This document shows positions 34,001 to 39,828 of a DNA stretch of 39,828 nt, piece after piece. Both the position numbers and the translations under genes were made by a program. Positions within the stretch are counted from its first letter, which is position 1. Each line of letters starts with the position of its first letter. The stretch comes from Bacteroidales bacterium UBA1035 (GTDB lineage: Bacteria > Bacteroidota > Bacteroidia > Bacteroidales > Dysgonomonadaceae), in assembly GCA_002316835.1 (NCBI GenBank), contig DCEG01000049.1, positions 15,184 to 55,011 on the forward strand, read 5' to 3'. The notes beneath the pieces are model-generated. The model was not told the DNA's origin and searched no databases. It was given only the letters and a program-made list of their open reading frames with translations.

Positions 34001-34894
34001 ATGAAAGATTTATCTCGTCGTGATTTCATTCGCACCGGACTCACGGGAATCGTCGGTGTAACCGCTGCCTGCTCAGGATTGGGAAAATTAAATGCTGCCC
34101 CTCGCGAGGCGATGGTCGACAGCGTAAAACTGGGAAATTCGGGACTGAAGGTTTCGCGGATTGCATTAGGAACGGGCTCTAGAGGCGGATCAAAAGCATC
34201 AAATCAAACCCGGCTGGGTATGGAGAAATTTGTAGAAATGGCCCAATACGCTTATGACAGAGGCGTGCGTTTTTTTGATATGGCCGATTCTTACGGTTCA
34301 CATCCCTATGTGGGAGAAGCAATAAAAAAAATGCCACGCGAAAAAATAACGCTACTTACAAAAATCTGGACTTACGAAGACGGATCGGACAGGAATATTC
34401 CGGTACGCGAATCCATCGATCGTTATCGTCAGGAAATTGGCACCGATTATATCGATATTGTACTGATGCACTGCTTAATGAGCGGAGGATGGCATAAAAA
34501 CCGCACCCACTATATGGATGGATTGTCGAGAGCAAAACAAGACGGACTTATCAAAGCCGTGGGCGTATCGTGCCACAATTGGGATGCCATGGCCGAAGCA
34601 GTTGACAGTCCGTGGGTAGATGTGATTTTGGCACGTATTAATCCTTTTCAGAGCAACATGGATGGAACACCCGATGCCGTGAGTGACCTGCTGAAAAGAG
34701 CTAAAGCAAACGGAAAAGGCCTGATAGGGATGAAGATTTTCGGTGAAGGGAAAAACGTGAGTGATACCGAACGCGAGCAATCTCTCAAATATGCACTTAC
34801 CGATGCCAATATTCATTGCATGACGCTTGGGATGGAATCCATTGCTCAGATTGAAGATGCTGTTGACAGGGTTATGAAGCTGGCGAAGGCTTAA
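34001..34894 (+). CDS. Tat-exported aldo/keto reductase
   Basis: 297 residues from the Met at 34001 (MKDLSRRDFIRTGLTGIVGV); the frame upstream to 33950 adds no sensible leader. SRRDFI is a Tat signal, followed by a hydrophobic stretch with a possible lipobox (AAC at about 24). The AKR catalytic tetrad is present: Asp93, Tyr98, Lys121 and His157 (FFDMADSYG, LLTKIW, IVLMHCL). AKRs reduce carbonyls with NADPH; export with a bound cofactor explains Tat use. The substrate is unknown. Monocistronic: own promoter and a clear terminator. Confidence 0.88.
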   Translation: MKDLSRRDFIRTGLTGIVGVTAACSGLGKLNAAPREAMVDSVKLGNSGLKVSRIALGTGSRGGSKASNQTRLGMEKFVEMAQYAYDRGVRFFDMADSYGSHPYVGEAIKKMPREKITLLTKIWTYEDGSDRNIPVRESIDRYRQEIGTDYIDIVLMHCLMSGGWHKNRTHYMDGLSRAKQDGLIKAVGVSCHNWDAMAEAVDSPWVDVILARINPFQSNMDGTPDAVSDLLKRAKANGKGLIGMKIFGEGKNVSDTEREQSLKYALTDANIHCMTLGMESIAQIEDAVDRVMKLAKA

Positions 34895-34919
34895 TTATAG
34901 TTTTCCGCAAACTTTTTAC

Positions 34920-34948
34920 AACCACCTGCAAAATCAGGTGGTTTTTTA
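34920..34948 (+). terminator. Intrinsic terminator of the aldo/keto reductase gene
   Basis: AACCACCTG (34920-34928), loop CAAAAT, CAGGTGGTT (34935-34943) and a T run to 34947; 26 bases after the stop at 34894. Confidence 0.92.
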
Positions 34949-35116
34949 TTTCAAAAGTATACTCAGATAAAAAACACTAATTTCTAAAAACATAATTGTT
35001 AAAGAAATCGTTTAATATATAAATCGTTCTTTTTCTGAAACAGAATAGCTTATCCTGAAGAAAAAACGAATGGGGTTATCAAATATTTTAGGTTAAATCA
35101 AAAACGCATAACGATT

Positions 35117-36022
35117 ATGGAAGAAATTAAGAATCGAAAATGGAAAACAGCCCATTTTTCACTTACCGTGATTTTAATGGCGTTGTTGATACAGGCATGT
35201 GGAACTGTTCCTTTAACGGGCAGAAGACAACTGCAACTTGTATCGGATCAGGAAGTGCTTGCACTGAGTTCACAACAGTATCAGGAATTTATACGTCAGG
35301 CTCCGATCGAAAACGGAACGCGTGACGCGGAAACGGTAAAACGGGTAGGAAGACGAATGGCAACTGCCGTTGAGACTTTTTTAAAAAGCAACGGATATGA
35401 ATCGGAGTTGGGAAAATACGATTGGGAGTTTAACCTTGTTAAAGATAAGAATGTCAATGCTTTTGCTATGCCCGGAGGAAAAGTGGCAGTTTTTAGTGGT
35501 TTGTTACCGGTGGCTCAGGACGAAGGAGGATTGGCTGTAGTTGTAGGACACGAAATTGCACACGCAGTAGCCAAACATGCTAACGAGCGCATCAGCCAAC
35601 AAATTGCATTACAGTACGGCGGAGCAATAGCCGGCGGACTATTGGGCGGATCATCAGAAGCTGTGCAGCAAATTGCCGGTACCGTATTTGGTTTAGGCTC
35701 GCAATTCGGTATTTTATTGCCCTATGCCCGCCGTCAGGAACTGGAAAGCGATGAGTTAGGATTGATTTTCATGGCGCTTGCGGGTTATGATCCCAGAACT
35801 GCAATACCTTTCTGGCAGAGAATGGCCCAACAATCACAAGGTCAAGCCCCACCCGAGTTTATGAGCACTCACCCGTCTGATGATAGTCGAATTTCACGTT
35901 TGCTGCAACTCATGCCTACAGCATTGAAATACTACAACGGCAACGGTATCGAAAATACAGATTGCACCAATCCGATCGAGTGTAAAACCAAAATTCCGTA
36001 CCAAAAAACAGCTGCAAGGTAG
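35117..36022 (+). CDS. M48-family metallopeptidase lipoprotein with altered 3' end
   Basis: 301 residues. Lipoprotein signal ending LIQACGTVPLTG (Cys28). Zinc motif HEIAH at 145-149 and third ligand Glu210 in ELESDELG; MSTHPSDDSRI (249-259) is the conserved C-terminal mark of the family (LoiP/YcaL/BepA-like periplasmic quality-control peptidases). After KYYNG the last about 30 residues (to KTKIPYQKTAAR) are not a family feature; the final ten or so are read antisense to an integrase gene, so the original 3' end was probably replaced when a mobile element joined here. The catalytic part is intact and the enzyme may still work. No TAnnTTTG box was seen in the 168-base spacer after the terminator. 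Confidence 0.88.
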   Translation: MEEIKNRKWKTAHFSLTVILMALLIQACGTVPLTGRRQLQLVSDQEVLALSSQQYQEFIRQAPIENGTRDAETVKRVGRRMATAVETFLKSNGYESELGKYDWEFNLVKDKNVNAFAMPGGKVAVFSGLLPVAQDEGGLAVVVGHEIAHAVAKHANERISQQIALQYGGAIAGGLLGGSSEAVQQIAGTVFGLGSQFGILLPYARRQELESDELGLIFMALAGYDPRTAIPFWQRMAQQSQGQAPPEFMSTHPSDDSRISRLLQLMPTALKYYNGNGIENTDCTNPIECKTKIPYQKTAAR

Positions 36023-37055
36023 CGTACGTGTGCCGGAAACAATGGAAGGTGATATCTTTTGTTATCCCAGCAGCTCCAATCCATTGGAACAGTTGTTTAT
36101 TGTTGTAAGCTGAATATTTTAAGCCATCAAAAACTTTAACTTTTGACTCTTTGGGTTCACCTAATATAGAATACGCCTGTTCTGAAATAGGCAACACTTC
36201 AACGCCTTGGGTTTTCTTTTGGCTGAAGTTCAGGAAATACCCGTGACCCTCAATGTATTCAATTTCGCCCCAAACCATTTTTTGAATATCTGAAAACCTT
36301 AAACCGGTAAGGGCTGAAAACAGGGCTGCACGTTTCAGCAAATCATTTTTGCACGGCGTTCTTACGAGTCTATTCAGTTCCTCAATGGTTAAGTGCTCCC
36401 GTCTTGTTTCGGCTGCCTTAATGGGCTGTATCTTGGCGTTAAGGTCTGTTTGAAGTATCCCATCTTTGTAGGCTTGTCTTAATGCCGCCTTTACCTTATT
36501 GAAGTATGAAACGGCGGAATTTTGGGAAAGGGTTGATTTGTCACTCTTCTTACTCTTGGTCGTCAGCAGGTATTCTTTGAAGTCCTCTATAAATTTTTCG
36601 TTTAAGTCGGCAAATTTCAATTTTCCATTGGTAAATGTTTCAAGGTAGCTTAGTGCCGAAGTCCAATTGTCGTGATTATTTTCTTTGCGTTTATTGGATA
36701 ACATCCTGAAATACTTTATAAAGCACTGCTCACCAAGTTCCTTTAACCTTAGTTGTTCTTTTTCAAATTCACTGTATACCTCGGGCTTGTTTAAAACATT
36801 AGCTTTTTTTTGTCTTATGCTTTCAGCTATTTTTAAGGTATCGGTATTGTGTTGTTTATCAATAGGGGTTAATTTTACTTTTCTCTCTTTCCCGTTTTTG
36901 TCAATAACAACTTCATCAAAGATATATAGTCCCAAAAATTCCCTTCGTGTGGGTTTGCCTGTTTTAGGATGTGTAATTGCCGGGTAAAAATCCAAATAAA
37001 GAGTTTGGCGTCCCTTGCTTATTTTCTTTTGCCTCAATGTTACTCTTGTTGCCAT
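35916..37055 (-). pseudogene. Tyrosine integrase of a Bacteroidota mobile element, C-terminus lost
   Basis: The open frame is 379 codons. N-terminal Arm/SAM-like domains (MATRVTLRQKKISKGRQTLY; core-binding about 100-205), then the catalytic domain with Arg253 (ALTGLRFSDI), Lys280/281 (SQKKTQG) and HCFRH (338-342). After TLQL (349, base 36009) or a few residues on, the sequence departs from the family: the LGH box and the nucleophile Tyr (usually in a VYAK-type motif) are missing, and the last 30 codons are the antisense of the M48 gene end. The recombinase cannot be active. Likely remnant of an integrative element, with the HTH gene upstream as its partner. Confidence 0.8.
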
Positions 37056-37088
37056 TGCCTTTGAATTAAGTTATTAAAGATACTAAAG

Positions 37089-37703
37089 TTATTCACTAAA
37101 CAAATCTTTTTTTTGAGCAAATAGATTGTCAATTATATTTTTTGGAACATAGGCATACCAACCTTTTTTTATTTTGGGTATGTTGTTTCGTTTAATAATT
37201 TCGTATAAAGATTTCTCTGAAATACCGTATTTATCCTGTACTTCAGAAAGGGTGTAGCTTTCGGTAATATCAAAAGATCCTGCAAGTTTCCATTCGTACA
37301 AATCCCGTTTTTGTTGTTCGGGAATTGTTGCAACTTCAGGTACTTCGGTAAAGATCAAATCAAGGTCGTAGCGCCTTATAATAGTTTTCTTTATCAATAT
37401 ATTCGTGGCTTTCAGCTTTCCGGTATTAATGAGTTTATAGATGTTTTGACGTGAGCAGCCTATTAACTTTGAAACTTCTGTGACGGTCAAAAATTCTTTG
37501 GCTTTCAGCACTTCGATAGGCTTTGTTTTTATTTGTCTTGTTTCGGCATTTGATTTTTGCACCTTTACGGATCTTATTTTTTGTTTATAGGCTGCACTAT
37601 TGCACCGGTGTGAACAATATGCAGTTGTTGTGGTCCGGGCTGTAAATTCCGTTCCACAATGTTGACAAATTCGCTGCACTTGTATATTGCTACTCATGTT
37701 CAA
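37089..37703 (-). CDS. Zinc-ribbon plus double-HTH DNA-binding protein of a mobile element
   Basis: 204 residues (a Met at codon 3 is an alternative). N-terminal zinc site ICQHCGTEF...YCSHRCNSAAYK; an excisionase/MerR-like HTH near 70-115 (EFLTVTEVSKLIGCSRQNIY, KLINTGKLKA); and a second HTH near 145-195 (YTLSEVQDKYGISEKSLYEI, then GWYAYVPKNIIDNLF). Proteins of this build accompany tyrosine integrases in Bacteroidota conjugative elements, where they act in excision or regulation. It precedes the integrase by 33 bases on the same strand. With the integrase broken it is probably a leftover, although intact. Confidence 0.8.
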   Translation of the reverse strand: MNMSSNIQVQRICQHCGTEFTARTTTTAYCSHRCNSAAYKQKIRSVKVQKSNAETRQIKTKPIEVLKAKEFLTVTEVSKLIGCSRQNIYKLINTGKLKATNILIKKTIIRRYDLDLIFTEVPEVATIPEQQKRDLYEWKLAGSFDITESYTLSEVQDKYGISEKSLYEIIKRNNIPKIKKGWYAYVPKNIIDNLFAQKKDLFSE

Positions 37704-37730
37704 ATTTTTGGTTATTTCACCCCCTTAAAA

Positions 37731-37851
37731 GTGTTCCAAAGTGTATTAAAGTGTTCCATTTTGTAAACTATGTAAACTAATGAGGTACAAATATAGATAA
37801 AAAAAGATACTTTATTTAAAAAAGATACAAAGAAGGTACAAACTTGTACCT
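37731..37851. repeat. Repeat cluster in the promoter region of the HTH gene
   Basis: Upstream of the HTH gene lie: three 10-base units GTGTTCCAAA, GTGTATTAAA, GTGTTCCATT (37731-37760); TGTAAACTA twice in tandem (37762-37779); AGGTACAA half-site (37783-37790); AAAAAAGATAC twice (about 37799-37810 and 37818-37828); and the palindrome AGGTACAA-AC-TTGTACCT (37834-37851). Such clustered direct and inverted sites fit binding of an excisionase/integrase-type protein or an autoregulator. A -7 box overlaps the half-site. Confidence 0.6.
37788..37795 (-). promoter_or_regulatory. -7 box of the HTH gene
   Basis: Minus strand 37795..37788 reads TATATTTG (TAnnTTTG), with the half-site GTACCT directly after it. 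About 85 bases before the ATG at 37703; no TTG at -33 spacing. A repressor bound to the AGGTACAA sites would cover it. Confidence 0.45.
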
Positions 37852-37893
37852 AATAAACGTATAACATTACAAAATAAACTCGCTACAAAAACA

Positions 37894-37919
37894 ATAAAAA
37901 AGCTCTATTACAGAGCTTT
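37894..37919 (-). terminator. Intrinsic terminator of mnmE
   Basis: AAAGCTCT (37899-37906), loop ATTAC, AGAGCTTT (37912-37919); on the minus strand followed by a T run (A run 37895-37901 on plus). 44 bases after the mnmE stop at 37963. Confidence 0.88.
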
Positions 37920-37962
37920 AATTAGGTTTGTTATTTGTTTATTATTTTATTGTTTTGTGTGG

Positions 37963-39411
37963 TTACTTTCCGATACAAAAGCGGGAAAAGATATTCCCTA
38001 AGACTTCATCAGTAGATATTTGACCAGTAATTTCTCCCAAATAGAACATACACTCGCGGATGTCTTGCGATATAAAATCACTGGTAATGCCAATTTCCAG
38101 TCCTTCTTTCACCCGACGAATAGCAGCAAGCGCTTTTGTCAATGCCTCATAATGACGCAGATTGGTAACAATTACATCGTTCTCCCCTATTTGTGGAATA
38201 TGTGCAGCTTTCAACAGTAGTTGTACTAAAACATCGGTATTCTGTTGTTTTTTAGCCGAAATAAATAAGCGTTCCGCTTCAAGATTGGGTAAGATATTTT
38301 GTTTTTCAGTGAGTTCAGCATTAGAAATCAAATCGGATTTATTGAAAAGCAATACTACCTGTTTTTCATTTAGTTTGGGCACAATGGACTGTGCTAACGA
38401 TTCTATTTTCTCCGCAGGAGTAGTCAGATCTATCATCCATAACACGATACTTGCCTGTTCAATTTTCTGAAACGTACGCTCAATACCAAGCGACTCAATG
38501 GTATCTGTAGTGCTACGAATACCTGCGGTATCGATAAATCGGAACGTAACTCCACCGATATTTACAATATCTTCTATCACATCGCGCGTGGTGCCGTGAA
38601 TGTCGGAAACAATGGCTTTTTCTTCATTCAACAGTAAGTTTAACAATGTGGATTTCCCGGCATTGGTTTCCCCAATAATCGCTACGGGAATACCGTTTTT
38701 AATAGCGTTACCCAACTGGAACGAGTTTGCCAGCTTATCTATTTCTCGTTCAATTTCTTCTGTCAGTTCGTAAAGCTTTTGACGGTTAGCAAATTCAACA
38801 TCTTCTTCCGAAAAGTCGAGTTCCAGTTCAATCAACGACACAAATTGCAGCAATTTATCGCGCAAGTCCGTCAATTTATCGGCAAAACCACCACGCATTT
38901 GGTTCATCGCCACCCGATGCGAAGCCTGCGATGAAGATGCAATTAGATCGGCTACCGCTTCTGCCTGGCTCAAATCGAATTTACCGTTCTTAAACGCACG
39001 GCGCGTAAACTCTCCGGCTTTTGCTAATCGAATCCCCTGTACAATCAACGCTTCAACAATTTTTTGCTGGATATAAACCGAACCATGACACGAAATCTCC
39101 ACACTCTCTTCACCCGTAAACGAGTGAGGAGCGCGAAAAACTGTCACAAGTACCTCATCTACAACTTCGTTGTTAAAAACGACTTGTCCAAAAAGAGCTG
39201 TATTCGCCTTTGCTTTCACAAGCTTTTTACCGGATGGAGAGACAAATAGTCGGTCAACTACAGCAATACATCCCTCGCCCGATAAGCGAATAACGGCTAT
39301 CGCACCCATTCCGGGTGGAGTTGAAATAGCGGTAATGATATCAACCCCTAAATCCCCTAAAGGGGACTTAATGCTAAGCGAATTATTTGTATTTGTTGTT
39401 CTATTTTGCAT
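37963..39411 (-). CDS. mnmE: tRNA uridine-5-carboxymethylaminomethyl modification GTPase
   Basis: 482 residues. With MnmG it makes the cmnm5 group on wobble U34 of tRNAs. N-terminal folate-binding domain (TPPGMGAIAVIRLSG from 31), helical domain, G domain with P-loop GETNAGKST (247-255), DTAG (294-297) and NKSD (357-360), and C-terminal CIGK (479-482) with the catalytic Cys. The first about 24 residues (MQNRTTNTNNSLSIKSPLGD...) are not family sequence: SPLGDLG is the translation of a dispersed repeat at 39344-39370. No other Met lies between it and TPPGM, so the repeat-derived peptide is probably part of the protein. The DUF559 gene ends 25 bases upstream. Confidence 0.95.
   Translation of the reverse strand: MQNRTTNTNNSLSIKSPLGDLGVDIITAISTPPGMGAIAVIRLSGEGCIAVVDRLFVSPSGKKLVKAKANTALFGQVVFNNEVVDEVLVTVFRAPHSFTGEESVEISCHGSVYIQQKIVEALIVQGIRLAKAGEFTRRAFKNGKFDLSQAEAVADLIASSSQASHRVAMNQMRGGFADKLTDLRDKLLQFVSLIELELDFSEEDVEFANRQKLYELTEEIEREIDKLANSFQLGNAIKNGIPVAIIGETNAGKSTLLNLLLNEEKAIVSDIHGTTRDVIEDIVNIGGVTFRFIDTAGIRSTTDTIESLGIERTFQKIEQASIVLWMIDLTTPAEKIESLAQSIVPKLNEKQVVLLFNKSDLISNAELTEKQNILPNLEAERLFISAKKQQNTDVLVQLLLKAAHIPQIGENDVIVTNLRHYEALTKALAAIRRVKEGLEIGITSDFISQDIRECMFYLGEITGQISTDEVLGNIFSRFCIGK
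39344..39370. repeat. Dispersed CCCCTAAATCCCC repeat, copy B, inside mnmE
   Basis: CCCCTAAATCCCC (39345-39357) followed by TAAAGGGGACTTAAT, with a CCCCT-AA-AGGGG inverted core (39354-39365). Same family as copy A at 7298-7324. It is in frame within the mnmE 5' end and encodes KSPLGDLG on the minus strand. Confidence 0.75.
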
Positions 39412-39436
39412 TTTTTAATTTTTGCCGAACCTTTAA

Positions 39437-39802
39437 TCAGTTCTTGCTCTCTTCAGTTATTTCTCGAATGACCTTTTCAGTATCATAAAATACACGCTTA
39501 TTGGTAAATCGTAATACTTTTAAACCGAATTGTTCTAATTCTATATCTCTATTTTTGTCATATTCAAATTGTTCAGGTAATTTATGATAACCACCATCAA
39601 CTTCAATAATTAATTTGGCAGTAAGACAATAGAAATCTGCAACAAAATAAAAGATAGGATGCTGCCGTTTAAATCTAACGTTTAATATCCTATTTCCGCG
39701 AAGAAAGTTCCACAAAAACAGTTCCGCTTCAGTTTGATTATTTCTTAACTCCTTCGCAAACTCAAATAAAATAGGCAATGCACCATAAAACATATTTACC
39801 AT
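39437..39802 (-). CDS. DUF559 endonuclease-like protein
   Basis: 121 residues from 39802, or 118 from the Met at 39793 (MFYGALPILFEFAKELRNNQ), which better fits the family start. A single DUF559 domain of the PD-(D/E)XK/Vsr-like fold: ELFLWNFLRGNRILNVRFKR, then ADFYC and LIIEVDGGYH with the acidic active-site residues. These small proteins are common in bacteria and often found near repeats or mobile DNA; no activity is established for this subgroup. Same strand as mnmE and 25 bases before it. Window ends 26 bases past the start, so its promoter is not visible. Confidence 0.85.
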   Translation of the reverse strand: MVNMFYGALPILFEFAKELRNNQTEAELFLWNFLRGNRILNVRFKRQHPIFYFVADFYCLTAKLIIEVDGGYHKLPEQFEYDKNRDIELEQFGLKVLRFTNKRVFYDTEKVIREITEESKN

Positions 39803-39828
39803 CCCTAAATAGTAGCGTTGCGTTAATT

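Noticed and set aside
35916..37055. Intact active tyrosine integrase
   Set aside because: Arg, Lys and HxxRH are present but the sequence leaves the family before the LGH box and catalytic Tyr.
37731..37851. CRISPR-like array
   Set aside because: The repeats are only 9-11 bases, imperfect and of several kinds, with no regular spacers.
37861..37962. tRNA or attachment site next to mnmE
   Set aside because: Only an mnmE terminator hairpin could be seen; no cloverleaf and no direct repeat matching the M48/integrase junction.

Overview
The window looks like a piece of a Bacteroidota chromosome, most likely order Bacteroidales. The signs are a T9SS-type C-terminal sorting domain on a CotH protein, DUF4382 lipoproteins, a HYC_CC_PP protein, AT-rich spacers with TAnnTTTG-type -7 boxes instead of sigma-70 boxes, almost no Shine-Dalgarno sequences, and the CCCCTAAATCCCC...GGGGACTT dispersed repeat familiar from this phylum. 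A Dysgonomonadaceae-like source (Proteiniphilum/Petrimonas group) is a guess from gene content only.

Left part (1-11006). The start of an exported protein runs off the left edge. It is followed by a DUF3472 secreted protein and two tandem DUF4382 lipoproteins, all on the minus strand. Divergent from these is an eight-gene plus-strand operon: TetR regulator, TolC-like channel, HlyD-type adaptor, two ABC ATPases, two ABC-2 permeases and a small lipoprotein. It resembles the E. coli cecR-ybhGFSR system with the double ATPase split into two genes and its own outer-membrane channel added. Two tandem AAACAnnTGTTT palindromes overlap the TetR promoter and look like the autoregulatory operator.

Middle (11140-19110). 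A T9SS-secreted CotH-like protein is followed by queC. A convergent pair comes next (M14 carboxypeptidase, then a DAO-type FAD oxidoreductase that overlaps the end of queC), then queF with a Tat-exported ThuA-like protein, then a GH16 lipoprotein. queC and queF are both queuosine-precursor genes but sit in separate transcripts; no preQ1 riboswitch was seen.

Metal-efflux island (19227-33675, all minus strand). Two complete RND tripartite pumps lie back to back. Upstream operon: a small exported His-rich protein, adaptor with His-rich ends, CzcA/CusA-type RND pump, TolC channel. Downstream operon: a small exported Cys-rich HYC_CC_PP protein, an unusually long CusA-like pump, a TolC channel with a Met-rich insert, a CusB-like adaptor with an N-terminal metal-binding domain and a C-terminal HMA domain, and a free HMA lipoprotein that is a paralogue of that adaptor tail. 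Each operon is headed by a small exported protein rich in metal ligands and a good Bacteroidota promoter. This is the most interesting system in the window.

Right part (34001-39802). A Tat-exported aldo/keto reductase has a clear terminator. An M48 lipoprotein peptidase follows, whose 3' end is fused to the remnant of a mobile element: a tyrosine integrase lacking its catalytic Tyr end, and a zinc-ribbon/HTH DNA-binding protein with a repeat-rich promoter region. mnmE has its N-terminus partly encoded by the dispersed repeat. A DUF559 endonuclease-like gene closes the window. No rRNA, tRNA or CRISPR array was seen.
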